From: Tragulus kanchil
Lineage: Eukaryota > Chordata > Mammalia > Artiodactyla > Tragulidae
Direction of reading: 5' to 3'
Length of the DNA: 64,000 nt
Assembly (NCBI GenBank): GCA_022376925.1
Contig: JAIOJX010000005.1
Span: 9,204,501-9,268,500, forward strand
Each line of letters opens with the position of its first letter. Positions within the stretch are counted from its first letter, which is position 1. The position numbers were made by a program, and so were the translations under genes. Below, piece by piece: positions 47,467-59,254 of the stretch. The notes below the pieces were generated by a model, which was given only the letters and a program-made list of their open reading frames with translations, made no database searches and was not told where the DNA came from.

Positions 47467-49385
47467 CTTTCCATTTGTTGTCTGAGAAGGTAGGGCTCTC
47501 AACATGTCTGAGGGTCACATTAAAAATTAAGAATTTGTTTTAGGACTCTGAAGAATTTTTCTTTAGGGTACTCGATGGCAGTAGAGGGGGCGGCTGTATG
47601 TTGGGGAAATGACAGAAGTTAAAGATCTAGGAAGTTTTAGATTTTTATTCATCCACACACACTCAGATCCTGCACCTAATTCTGAAAAGATGTAAGTAAT
47701 TCCAGTAATTATGATGAAACCTAAAAGGAAATGTGAAATTCTCCTGGTTTAACAGGTATGATAAATTAGTTCTCAAGTGTAGACAAAAATTTTAAAGGTA
47801 TGCATATACATTAGGTTTTGAGGTTATACACAGTCGTGCCTCATTGACAACATAATGGTATTTTATGAGTAAATCATATTATGTATAATGCAGTAGTTCT
47901 AATTTACAATAAATATCATATGATGTTATCTCCATTTCATGTTCTAAAAACTGTCTCAGGGTTATAAAACTAGTTAAGTGACCCTGTGATTTAAAGCTAG
48001 GTCTGTTTTTCCCACTCTACTATGCTGCTTTCAGTAATGGTTTACTGTAATTGTGTTGAATTGTATTCATTTCTAGGTGGAAGTCTCCTTAGCCTTCATA
48101 AGTCATCCCATTCAAGTTTCTTACAGAAGTGAATATGTCCAGGGCCAGGTACATTTGTATAGATGATATATTTTGTAACCTTTTTCTATACCATTTCTCA
48201 TAACTTACATAATAGTTGCCATAGGAATATTTAGTGAGGAAATATTTAATCCAAAAACTTAAAACATGCAATAGGTCAGCCGAGGAGGTATTCACACCCA
48301 TATTTGAAAATATATCAGGTCAGCCGAGGAGGCGTGTAACTATCCTTCCCTCCATTTTATCCTGAAGCAAGTCCTGAAAGCGCACGACTTCCAAGGGCTC
48401 AGATGCCGGAGGCCAGATCTGCTCTGGCAAAGCACAGAGACGGCTGAGAAGAGCCGAGGAGCCACCCACTTTGAAACATCAGCTAGAAGGACCAAGCCAA
48501 TGTTTCTCTCCAAGTCGCGGATCTAGTCTGGCTTATTGTGCAGTTTGGGTCTTTTCTAAATTAAAAAGTCTCCGTAAAATATAACAGAAGTTTTGTTTTC
48601 ACTTTCCATTTGTTGTCTGAGAAGGTAGGGCTCTCAACATGTCTGAGGGTCACATTAAAAATTAAGAATTTGTTTTAGGACTCTGAAGAATTTTTCTTTA
48701 GGGTACTCGATGGCAGTAGAGGGGGCGGCTGTATGTTGGGGAAATGACAGAAGTTAAAGATCTAGGAAGTTTTAGATTTTTATTCATCCACACACACTCA
48801 GATCCTGCACCTAATTCTGAAAAGATGTAAGTAATTCCAGTAATTATGATGAAACCTAAAAGGAAATGTGAAATTCTCCTGGTTTAACAGGTATGATAAA
48901 TTAGTTCTCAAGTGTAGACAAAAATTTTAAAGGTATGCATATACATTAGGTTTTGAGGTTATACACAGTCGTGCCTCATTGACAACATAATGGTATTTTA
49001 TGAGTAAATCATATTATGTATAATGCAGTAGTTCTAATTTACAATAAATATCATATGATGTTATCTCCATTTCATGTTCTAAAAACTGTCTCAGGGTTAT
49101 AAAACTAGTTAAGTGACCCTGTGATTTAAAGCTAGGTCTGTTTTTCCCACTCTACTATGCTGCTTTCAGTAATGGTTTACTGTAATTGTGTTGAATTGTA
49201 TTCATTTCTAGGTGGAAGTCTCCTTAGCCTTCATAAGTCATCCCATTCAAGTTTCTTACAGAAGTGAATATGTCCAGGGCCAGGTACATTTGTATAGATG
49301 ATATATTTTGTAACCTTTTTCTATACCATTTCTCATAACTTACATAATAGTTGCCATAGGAATATTTAGTGAGGAAATATTTAAT
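47151..49385. repeat. Tandem duplication 14 (period about 1137)
   Basis: 47151-48250 matches 48288-49385. Filler 48251-48287 contains a displaced AGGTCAGCCGAGGAG from inside the unit. It overlaps duplication 13, so the core of about 310 bp occurs three times (46067-46383, 47151-47466, 48288-48600). Confidence 0.92.
47925..48035 (+). mobile_element. MIR-like ancient repeat relic
   Basis: Resembles the segment of MIR-type elements running from the cccatttt region through a gtaagtgacttgcc-like part (TTAAGTGACCCTGTGATTTA). Low similarity. It is repeated at about 49060-49170 by duplication 14. Confidence 0.3.
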
Positions 49386-50128
49386 TAAAACAGCAGGAGA
49401 CAAATGGCAATCTTAAAATGAAAATTATAATCAAGCATAAAACATGTAAGTCTCCAAAGCATATTAGGTTTCAATTATTAATCATTATTGAGAAAATTGT
49501 CTTTGTTACATATCGTATGATGATAAAAGTTATATTGAAAGGAGAATCGAGTGTGGATGCACGTGGTCTGAGCACAGCATAATATAAAATTATCAAGTCT
49601 CTGAGTTTGATCCTTTCAGAAATATTTCCAGAGAGAAATAGAACAATTTTCCATTACTCCTGATGGGGAAGAAAATTATTTAAACATATTTCTCCTAGAA
49701 GAGGGGACATCAAATTCCACTATTTTTTCCAAGGTACAAATTTAAAAATAACATAAAGAAAACAAGATAAGAATTAAGAGAGAAATGAAGACATTTATAA
49801 GTTCTTTTTGCAAAAGCAGTAAGAGAGGAAAAGAAATAATTGGTCTACTTAACAGATGATTCCGTGTCTCAGGATAAACCAATAAATGTAAGTATAGAAA
49901 ATTTTATTTTTTTTCCTTCTTAATTTTGGTGTCTGGAATATAGAAGCGAATACTTAGATATCTTTTATGATGTTCAGATTTTTGTGTGTTTTATAAAGAT
50001 GTGAAGACCAATAGACACTGGTTGGAAGTTGCTTTTGTGGCAAGACGTCTTTCATTTATTGTTTTCAGTTATGTGAAAGAGAGTGTGTTTAGTTATTTAC
50101 TTATGGGTTGTCAAAGGGATCTAAGGAA

Positions 50129-52257
50129 ACCATGTAGGTGAAAGACGAGAAGCCTTCGCATTCCTGAAGGTCAGTCATGGAAAGAAAAACCAGCTTTGGG
50201 ATCAGTCAATTAGCCAGGCATGCCTAGTTTTCTTTGCTAATAACAGGGCTTGTTTTTGCCCTGTAGGGTCAAATGTTAAGACTGGATTTGATGCAGCAGT
50301 TGTATCCATTGATATATTTGAATGTTGTTATTTTGAACATCTTTATACCTTGCACAGTGAGACATTTTCTGTTATTTTGACGCTCAGATCCCCTAGATGT
50401 AGCTTAAGATGCAAAGAAAAGAAAATCCTTCTCATGCAAAGAAAATCCTTTTATAACCAAACTTGTACAATCGTAATCACCAGCAATTGAAAGACACAGT
50501 CTTCACTAAGAATATATGAAGTACTCTAATAAAATAACTTGCATTACTTCATAGTCTGAAAGGGGCTCAACCTTTTGAATTCATCATTTTGATGATAAGA
50601 AATTGAATTTCAAAAAAAAAATCTATGAGGAGAAAAATAAGGTAATTTTTTAAACTTATTTTAAAGAGAATGTCATATCCAAATAATTAATGATTTTTTG
50701 TTAATGGCCATGAAGCTAAATGCTTAATAAAATATACTCTTCTTTGTCTTGGCTTCCATTGGAAATAGTTGTAAGATGTTCAGTACATGGTACATCCATC
50801 CTCTTTGATGCTTAAGCAGCCCTGAATGCCTTCAGGTCAATGCTCAGATGGTCTTTTAAATGGAGATAAGGATCAAAACTGACCCAGGGACCCCAGGGAC
50901 CCCAGGGGCCAATCCTGGAAAATGTTTTGTTTGTTTTGTTTTGTAGCTAAACAAATTCCTGTGAACTCTTTGTTGTCATTTTTCTAAATCCTTCAAAAAA
51001 AGAAAAAGAAAGAAACAAGGATTTGAAAGACAAAACAGATTCAGGCGTTAAAACATTTAAACTTTCCACCATAGGTAGGGAGAGACATGGATTCTTTAGG
51101 ATTTCAGCTGAAATGGATTAAATATTTCATAACATATTTTCACTATTGTCTCTCAGAGGCACTTCGTTTTATGTTCTGGGTCATGTCAAAGGGATTTTTT
51201 TACTTATGGGAAAGGAAAAACCATGTAGGTGAAAGACGAGAAGCCTTCGCATTCCTGAAGGTCAGTCATGGAAAGAAAAACCAGCTTTGGGATCAGTCAA
51301 TTAGCCAGGCATGCCTAGTTTTCTTTGCTAATAACAGGGCTTGTTTTTGCCCTGTAGGGTCAAATGTTAAGACTGGATTTGATGCAGCAGTTGTATCCAT
51401 TGATATATTTGAATGTTGTTATTTTGAACATCTTTATACCTTGCACAGTGAGACATTTTCTGTTATTTTGACGCTCAGATCCCCTAGATGTAGCTTAAGA
51501 TGCAAAGAAAAGAAAATCCTTCTCATGCAAAGAAAATCCTTTTATAACCAAACTTGTACAATCGTAATCACCAGCAATTGAAAGACACAGTCTTCACTAA
51601 GAATATATGAAGTACTCTAATAAAATAACTTGCATTACTTCATAGTCTGAAAGGGGCTCAACCTTTTGAATTCATCATTTTGATGATAAGAAATTGAATT
51701 TAAACAAAAAAATCTATGAGGAGAAAAATAAGGTAATTTTTTAAACTTATTTTAAAGAGAATGTCATATCCAAATAATTAATGATTTTTTGTTAATGGCC
51801 ATGAAGCTAAATGCTTAATAAAATATACTCTTCTTTGTCTTGGCTTCCATTGGAAATAGTTGTAAGATGTTCAGTACATGGTACATCCATCCTCTTTGAT
51901 GCTTAAGCAGCCCTGAATGCCTTCAGGTCAATGCTCAGATGGTCTTTTAAATGGAGATAAGGATCAAAACTGACCCAGGGACCCCAGGGACCCCAGGGGC
52001 CAATCCTGGAAAATGTTTTGTTTGTTTTGTTTTGTAGCTAAACAAATTCCTGTGAACTCTTTGTTGTCATTTTTCTAAATCCTTCAAAAAAAGAAAAAGA
52101 AAGAAACAAGGATTTGAAAGACAAAACAGATTCAGGCGTTAAAACATTTAAACTTTCCACCATAGGTAGGGAGAGACATGGATTCTTTAGGATTTCAGCT
52201 GAAATGGATTAAATATTTCATAACATATTTTCACTATTGTCTCTCAGAGGCACTTCG
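50129..52257. repeat. Tandem duplication 15 (period about 1091)
   Basis: 50129-51166 matches 51220-52257. The 51167-51219 filler holds the pieces TCAAAGGGAT and TTACTTATGGG, which occur in swapped order left of the first copy. Confidence 0.9.
50883..50910. repeat. Short GC-rich tandem repeat
   Basis: About three units of a 10-bp motif (CCCAGGGACC) in otherwise AT-rich DNA. It is repeated at 51974-52001 by duplication 15. Confidence 0.8.
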
Positions 52258-52734
52258 AGTTTTCCTTGCTGTTGCTTTTTATGTTGCTATTTTAAAAACT
52301 GTCTCTGCAGCAGGGAGAATGCATGCTGAAAATATTTGTAAATGATGTGCAATGTGAATGACTTGAAAATGAATGATCTATAAAACCTGCACATTTCATT
52401 AATTCAGTCCAGGGTTCGGGAACACTTAGAACTGTTGGCTGAAGTGTGAGTGAATTTTGGTTCAGTTTCTGTTTCAGTGGCCATAAGATCGTACCCCTAC
52501 TGCTGTAATTCATCTCACAAATGTATGATCATGTGGGGTATGGATAAGAGAGAAAGGATCTGAAAAAAAAGAAAAAACAGTGTTATTAACACAGACAGTA
52601 CTGATGCTCTATAGTTTAGCAGTTTGTCAAATCAAAACATAAGCTTAATTTTCAGTTCTTATTTGCAAATATTGCATATGGAAGCTAATAATATTGCATA
52701 TAGAAACAGTCTAAAGAACAGATTGCCTACATTT

Positions 52735-52950
52735 AAATTCCAGGTCAATGACTTATCAGCTAATTGTCAAATTATTTATTTTCTGTGCCTCAAGGTTCTC
52801 ATTTGCCATTTAGGGCAAAAATAAACAGTCGTGTCACAGGATGTGGGGAAAGAGTAAAGTATATCACAATTTAAAGCAGTTAATTCCTGGTGCATAACAG
52901 TATCTCAATAACTGTTAGCTCAATATATCAATAACTGATTTTTAGAGCTT
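52735..52950 (+). mobile_element. MIR SINE
   Basis: Runs through the MIR core and 3' end: AATGACTTATCAGCTAATTG, TTTCTGTGCCTCAAGGTTCT, a degraded spacer, GGTGCATAACAGTATCTCAA, then TAACTGTTAGCT. Good order over about 200 bp. Confidence 0.65.
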
Positions 52951-52990
52951 TACAATGATCTTGAATACTTAGTAATAAAACAGACACCGA

Positions 52991-53199
52991 GGGCTTCCCT
53001 GATGGTCCAGTGGGTAAGGACACTGCCTTGCAGTGCAAGGGACACTGGTTCCATCCCTGGCCTGAGAGAATCCCACGTGCCACGGAGCGGCTAGACAGAT
53101 GTGTCCAACTGCCGAGCCTGAGCTGTGGGCCGACAGAGGCCACTGCGATGGGAGGCCCATGCAGGCCAACGAACAAAAGATGGATGAAAATAGATAAAT
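52991..53199 (+). mobile_element. CHR-type tRNA-derived SINE
   Basis: Head GGGCTTCCCTGATGGTCCAG, B-box-like GGTTCCATCCCTGG, then ATCCCACGTGCCACGGAG and an AT-rich tail (GATGAAAATAGATAAATG). Duplication 16 starts inside it at 53044, leaving a head-less copy at 54158-54313. Confidence 0.8.
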
Positions 53200-53455
53200 G
53201 AAGGACCAATAGAAGTGGCCACAAAAAGAACAGACACTGACAGTCATCCAACAAATACTTAGGAAGCACTCAGCATATGAAAGACCAAGATCAGACCTTT
53301 ATCTGTGACTATGTTGAAAACCATTGACCCTTTTTAAAATGCTGCACTGTGCTTAAAATGTTTTCTTATATTTTACTTTGCAGGAAAACCAGACAAAACT
53401 GAAGTATAATAAATAAATCGATGAGGTAATTTCTAACAGCTTACATGAACTCTCC

Positions 53456-54138
53456 TAAAGAGTTTGGCTAAAAGTTCCAAAAGTGAAAGTCTGTGACTGA
53501 TCACATGTGTCAAAAGTGGTCTGCAAAGTTTCGTGCTGGAGACGTCACAATGCATGATGCTCCATGGTTGGGTAGACTAGTTGAAGTTGATGACAATAAG
53601 ATAGAGACATTTACTGAGAACAATCAATTTTATATCATGCAGGAGATAGCCGGCATACTCAAAATATCCAAATCAAGCGCTGAAACTCCTTTGGACCAGT
53701 GTGGTTTTGTTAATCACATTAATGTTTGGGTTCCGCATAAGTTAAGTGGAGGAACCTTCTTGACCATATTTTTGCATGTGATTCTCTACTTAAACATAAC
53801 GAAGATGTTCTGTTTTTAAAACAAACTGTGACGGGTAATGGAAAGTGGATTGCTATACAATCACGTGGAATGGAAGAGCTCACAGGGCAAGTAAAATGAA
53901 CCACCACCAACCACATCACAGGCTGGTCTTCGTCCGAAGAGGTGATACTGTGTTGTGAGATTGGAAGGGAGTCCTCTATTATGAGCTTCTTCTGGAAAGC
54001 CTAACGATTAATTCCAACAAGTACTGCTCCCAATCAGATCCAACTGAAAGTAGCAATTGACCAAAAACATCCATAATAAGTCAACAGAAAACACATCATC
54101 TTCCATCAGGCTAAAAACAAGAACCACATGTTTCTTTG
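53456..54138 (+). mobile_element. Mariner transposon relic, left part (first copy)
   Basis: The left end GTTTGGCTAAAAGTTCC is a diverged match to the inverted complement of the right end (CTTTTGGCCAACCCAAC). The sense strand then reads mariner transposase pieces: QKWSAKFRAGD, ENNQFYIMQEIAGILKISKS and NVWVPHKLSGG. Frameshifts and stops break the frame, and the first of the catalytic Asp residues is replaced (VTGNGKW where the family has a D-E pair). It is cut short at the edge of duplication 16. It is not a functional or host-adopted gene. Confidence 0.8.
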
Positions 54139-54157
54139 AAATTGAACATGGCATAAG

Positions 54158-54313
54158 ACTGGTTCCATCCCTGGCCTGAGAGAATCCCACGTGCCACGGA
54201 GCGGCTAGACAGATGTGTCCAACTGCCGAGCCTGAGCTGTGGGCCGACAGAGGCCACTGCGATGGGAGGCCCATGCAGGCCAACGAACAAAAGATGGATG
54301 AAAATAGATAAAT
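54158..54313 (+). mobile_element. CHR-type SINE, head-less second copy
   Basis: Identical to 53044-53199. The truncation coincides with the edge of duplication 16 and is not a natural 5' truncation. Confidence 0.8.
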
Positions 54314-54570
54314 GAAGGACCAATAGAAGTGGCCACAAAAAGAACAGACACTGACAGTCATCCAACAAATACTTAGGAAGCACTCAGCATATGAAAGACC
54401 AAGATCAGACCTTTATCTGTGACTATGTTGAAAACCATTGACCCTTTTTAAAATGCTGCACTGTGCTTAAAATGTTTTCTTATATTTTACTTTGCAGGAA
54501 AACCAGACAAAACTGAAGTATAATAAATAAATCGATGAGGTAATTTCTAACAGCTTACATGAACTCTCCT

Positions 54571-55817
54571 AAAGAGTTTGGCTAAAAGTTCCAAAAGTGA
54601 AAGTCTGTGACTGATCACATGTGTCAAAAGTGGTCTGCAAAGTTTCATGCTGGAGACGTCTCACTGCATGATGCTCCATGGTTGGGTAGACTAGTTGAAG
54701 TTGATGACAATAAGATAGAGACATTTACTGAGAACAATCAATTTTATATCATGCAGGAGATAGCCGGCATACTCAAAATATCCAAATCAAGCGCTGAAAC
54801 TCCTTTGGACCAGTGTGGTTTTGTTAATCACATTAATGTTTGGGTTCCGCATAAGTTAAGTGGAGGAACCTTCTTGACCATATTTTTGCATGTGATTCTC
54901 TACTTAAACATAACGAAGATGTTCTGTTTTTAAAACAAACTGTGACGGGTAATGGAAAGTGGATTGCTATACAATCACGTGGAATGGAAGAGCTCACAGG
55001 GCAAGTAAAATGAACCACCACCAACCACATCACAGGCTGGTCTTCGTCCGAAGAGGTGATACTGTGTTGTGAGATTGGAAGGGAGTCCTCTATTATGAGC
55101 TTCTTCTGGAAAGCCTAACGATTAATTCCAACAAGTACTGCTCCCAATCAGATCCAACTGAAAGTAGCAATTGACCAAAAACATCCATAATAAGTCAACA
55201 GAAAACACATCATCTTCCATCAGGCTAAGACAAGACCACATGTTTCTTTGATGAACAGGCAAAAAATGTTACAGCTTGCCTGGGGAATTCTGACACCGCA
55301 GACACTGAAAGTGAAAAGTTAAATTATTAGTTGCTCGGACATACCTGATTCTTTGTGACCCCATGGATAGCAGCCTGCCAGGTTCCTCGATCCATGGCAT
55401 TTCCTGGAGAAGAATACTGGAATGGGTTGCTATTCTCTCCTCCCAAAGGGGTCTTCCCAACCCAGGCATCTTCCCAACCCCGGGCTCCAACAAAGGTCTC
55501 CTGCATTACAGGTAGATTCCTTACCCTCTGAGTCACCACACCACATCTTTGGATTTCCATTCATTTCGGTCTTTACAAAATTCTCTTAATGGAAAGAATT
55601 TCAGTTCCCTGGAAGAGTATAAAAATCACATGAAACAGTTCTTTGCTCAAAAAGATAAAAAGCCTTGGGAACATGGAATTATGAAGCTGCCTGAAAAATG
55701 ACAGAAGGTAGTGGAACACAATTGTGAATGCATTGTTGCATACGGTTCTTAGTGAAAACGAAAAATGTGTCTTTAGTTTTACTTTAAAACCAAAGGAAAC
55801 TTTTGGCCAACCCAACA
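54571..55817 (+). mobile_element. Mariner transposon relic, complete span with nested SINE
   Basis: Second copy of the same mariner, running from the diverged left end to the right inverted repeat (CTTTTGGCCAACCCAAC, to about 55817). About 1.25 kb includes a minus-strand Bov-tA inserted near the C-terminal part, so the mariner itself is about 1 kb and carries internal deletions. The transposase is broken by stops and frameshifts and has VTGNGKW at the catalytic aspartate position. After the SINE the C-terminal part resumes (KQFFAQKDKKPWEHGIMKLP). The nesting shows mariner first, Bov-tA later. Confidence 0.82.
55306..55542 (-). mobile_element. Bov-tA SINE inserted in the mariner
   Basis: Minus-strand element: TTCTTTGTGACCCCATGGAT, GGAGAAGAATACTGGAATGG, ending TACCCTCTGAGTCACCAC. 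It interrupts the C-terminal region of the mariner relic. Repeated at 56421-56655. Confidence 0.85.
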
Positions 55818-55968
55818 CAATGGATTTTAGGTCCGTCTCCTAAGAGTAGTCACATATGAGTAATGTTTTAATGCTTCCAAGATGGAAAATGTATTCATCT
55901 GATAAAATCAAAATTGAGAGAAAACAGGATAGGAGGCTGACCGCCTATGACGTGAACATTTTTGGGAT

Positions 55969-56939
55969 AGTTAAGTGGAGGAACCTTCTTGACCATATTT
56001 TTGCATGTGATTCTCTACTTAAACATAACGAAGATGTTCTGTTTTTAAAACAAACTGTGACGGGTAATGGAAAGTGGATTGCTATACAATCACGTGGAAT
56101 GGAAGAGCTCACAGGGCAAGTAAAATGAACCACCACCAACCACATCACAGGCTGGTCTTCGTCCGAAGAGGTGATACTGTGTTGTGAGATTGGAAGGGAG
56201 TCCTCTATTATGAGCTTCTTCTGGAAAGCCTAACGATTAATTCCAACAAGTACTGCTCCCAATCAGATCCAACTGAAAGTAGCAATTGACCAAAAACATC
56301 CATAATAAGTCAACAGAAAACACATCATCTTCCATCAGGCTAAGACAAGACCACATGTTTCTTTGATGAACAGGCAAAAACTGTTACAGCTTGCCTGGGG
56401 AATTCTGACACCGCAGACACTGAAAGTGAAAAGTTAAATTATTAGTTGCTCGGACATACCTGATTCTTTGTGACCCCATGGATAGCAGCCTGCCAGGTTC
56501 CTCGATCCATGGCATTTCCTGGAGAAGAATACTGGAATGGGTTGCTATTCTCTCCTCCAAGGGATCTTCCCAACCCAGGGATCTTCCCAACCCCGGGCTC
56601 CAACAAAGGTCTCCTGCATTACAGGTAGATTCCTTACCCTCTGAGTCACCACACCACATCTTTGGATTTCCATTCATTTCGGTCTTTACAAAATTCTCTT
56701 AATGGAAAGAATTTCAGTTCCCTGGAAGAGTATAAAAATCACATGAAACAGTTCTTTGCTCAAAAAGATAAAAAGCCTTGGGAACATGGAATTATGAAGC
56801 TGCCTGAAAAATGACAGAAGGTAGTGGAACACAATTGTGAATGCATTGTTGCATACGGTTCTTAGTGAAAACGAAAAATGTGTCTTTTAGTTTTACTTTA
56901 AAACCAAAGGAAACTTTTGGCCAACCCAACACAATGGAT
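55969..56939 (+). mobile_element. Mariner relic, right part (third copy, through duplication 17)
   Basis: Repeats 54854-55817, including the nested Bov-tA and the right inverted repeat. It differs by a few indels (for example the SINE reads CTCCTCCAAGGGATCTTCCC here). It begins inside the transposase reading frame at a duplication edge, not at a transposon end. Confidence 0.82.
56421..56655 (-). mobile_element. Bov-tA SINE in the mariner, second copy
   Basis: Same insertion as 55306-55542 with a few local differences. Confidence 0.82.
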
Positions 56940-57194
56940 TTTAGGTCCGTCTCCTAAGAGTAGTCACATATGAGTAATGTTTTAATGCTTCCAAGATGGA
57001 AAATGTATTCATCTGATAAAATCAAAATTGAGAGAAAACAGGATAGGAGGCTGACCGCCTATGACGTGAATTTTTTTTGAAAAGACTAGGAATTATTTCC
57101 ATGATATTTAATATGTCAAAATTCAACCAGCTTTACATCAACATCAATCTACATGCAAAATATTAAACATTTGGGAAATAATAAAACATAATGA

Positions 57195-57410
57195 TAATTA
57201 AAATATATGAACACTTACCATGTGTCAGGTATCCTGTTATGCACTTTACATTGTTTATTTCGTCTTTTTTATTAGCACCCTGAGGTCAACACTCCTTTTC
57301 AGTTAAGGAAACTGAGGCTTGGGATGGATAAATATTTTTTCACCGTGTCAGAGAAGGTAAGGCTGTTTAACTGGATATTTATTTCATCTGTTCTTCACCC
57401 ATGTTCTTCA
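57195..57410 (+). mobile_element. MIR-class ancient repeat relic
   Basis: Contains GAACACTTACCATGTGTCAG, TATGCACTTTACATTGTTTA, then GTTAAGGAAACTGAGGCTTG, a classic order of an ancient SINE-type repeat. Repeated at about 58275-58490 by duplication 18. Confidence 0.5.
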
Positions 57411-57433
57411 CTCCAGCTACCAGGCCATCATCA

Positions 57434-57479
57434 AGTAAGCTGAAAATATGCATATCGAGTAAGCTGAAAATATGCATAT
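57434..57479. repeat. Tandem pair of a 22-bp motif
   Basis: Two exact copies of a unit beginning AGTAAGCTGAAAATATGCAT, period 24 bp, separated by CG. Repeated about 1080 bp downstream by duplication 18. Confidence 0.85.
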
Positions 57480-57880
57480 TACAATTAAATAAATGCATTT
57501 GTTTTCTTATATACTTTTGTAATGATTCTCAAACTTGCATCGACTGAGGGGAAAAAAGAGTCCTTTATTCTTAGAAGCTATAATTACAAGCATTCAATAT
57601 TTTTAGAGGGTAAAATGTATCTGTTTCTTTAGATATTTAATAAGCACCTACAGATTTGCTCTAATTGTCAGCTTCTCCCAAATTACTTTTGTTTTCTAAA
57701 TTTCTTAACAAGTATTCATAAACAGATGCTTTGGTATGAAAAATGAGAAAAATAGCCAGTACTTCCTGCATTTCATAAACACCACATAATTTCCCATCAT
57801 GATTCCATTTTTGGATACGGGATAGCTTTAGGACACAGCAGGGGTCCAGTCTATCCTGCAAGCCCCGGAAGATTTTTTTC

Positions 57881-58010
57881 TGCCTGAAAAATGGCAGAAG
57901 GTAGTGGAACACAATTGTGAATGCATTGTTGCATACGGTTCTTAGTGAAAACGAAAATGTGTCTTTAGTTTTACTTTAAAACCAAAGGAAACTTTTGGCC
58001 AACCCAACAC
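57881..58010 (+). mobile_element. Mariner right end, fourth fragment
   Basis: Repeats the last about 130 bp of the mariner, including the right inverted repeat. It starts at the edge of duplication 18. Confidence 0.8.
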
Positions 58011-59140
58011 AATGGATTTTAGGTCCGTCTCCTAAGAGTAGTCACATATGAGTAATGTTTTAATGCTTCCAAGATGGAAAATGTATTCATCTGATAAAAT
58101 CAAAATTGAGAGAAAACAGGATAGGAGGCTGACCGCCTATGACGTGAATTTTTTTTGAAAAGACTAGGAATTATTTCCATGATATTTAATATGTCAAAAT
58201 TCAACCAGCTTTACATCAACATCAATCTACATGCAAAATATTAAACATTTGGGAAATAATAAAACATAATGATAATTAAAATATATGAACACTTACCATG
58301 TGCCAGGTATCCTGTTATGCACTTTACATTGTTTATTTCGTCTTTTTTATTAGCACCCTGAGGTCAACACTCCTTTTCAGTTAAGGAAACTGAGGCTTGG
58401 GATGGATAAATATTTTTTCACCGTGTCAGAGAAGGTAAGGCTGTTTAACTGGATATTTATTTCATCTGTTCTTCACCCATGTTCTTCACTCCAGCTACCA
58501 GGCCATCATCAAGTAAGCTGAAAATATGCATATCGAGTAAGCTGAAAATATGCATATTACAATTAAATAAATGCATTTGTTTTCTTATATACTTTTGTAA
58601 TGATTCTCAAACTTGCATCGACTGAGGGGAAAAAAGAGTCCTTTATTCTTAGAAGCTATAATTACAAGCATTCAATATTTTTAGAGGGTAAAATGTATCT
58701 GTTTCTTTAGATATTTAATAAGCACCTACAGATTTGCTCTAATTGTCAGCTTCTCCCAAATTACTTTTGTTTTCTAAATTTCTTAACAAGTATTCATAAA
58801 CAGATGCTTTGGTATGAAAAATGAGAAAAATAGCCAGTACTTCCTGCATTTCATAAACACCACATAATTTCCCATCATGATTCCATTTTTGGATACGGGA
58901 TAGCTTTAGGACACAGCAGGGGGTCCAGTCTATCCTGCAAGCCCCGGAAGATTCTTTTCCTTCTGGATTCCTGCAGATCTTCTCTGCAGTGTCAGAAATG
59001 GCCACAGATTTATACCCAAATACATGAACATATCTTCATTTTCATTTGCAGCAAGGGTGGCTTTTTTTTTTTTTTTTTTGATAAATACTGTTTAATGTTG
59101 AATAAGCTTGAGAGGCTGTATCAAGGACAGGGGAGCATTT

Positions 59141-59254
59141 GCCGCTCAGTCGTGTCTGACTCTTTGTGACCCCCTGGACTGTATCCCACCAGCCTCCTCA
59201 GTCCGTGGGCTTTCCCAGGCCAGAATACTGGAGTGGGTACCGTTTTCTTCTCCA
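59141..59254 (-). mobile_element. Bov-tA SINE fragment
   Basis: Minus-strand 3' half: GCTCAGTCGTGTCTGACTCT, TTGTGACCCCCTGGACTG, GAATACTGGAGTGGG. It ends abruptly after TTCTTCTCC, so the tRNA-like half is missing. Confidence 0.8.

Larger units (their letters stand above)
53044..55252. repeat. Tandem duplication 16 (period about 1114)
   Basis: 53044-54138 matches 54158-55252; filler 54139-54157. It cuts through a CHR SINE on the left and the mariner on the right. Confidence 0.92.
54854..57070. repeat. Tandem duplication 17 (period about 1115)
   Basis: 54854-55956 matches 55969-57070; filler 55957-55968. It overlaps the right copy of duplication 16, so part of the mariner is present three times. 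Confidence 0.92.
56800..58953. repeat. Tandem duplication 18 (period about 1080)
   Basis: 56800-57873 matches 57880-58953. It overlaps duplication 17; the mariner right end is thus present three times (55689, 56801 and 57881 onward). Confidence 0.92.

Noticed and set aside
51087..51581. 164-codon open frame on the + strand
   Set aside because: It runs across the garbled junction of duplication 15, so the reading frame is partly created by the join.
53493..53819. 108-codon frame that might be a host-domesticated transposase
   Set aside because: It is the start of a broken mariner; downstream frameshifts, stops and loss of the catalytic aspartate region argue against use.
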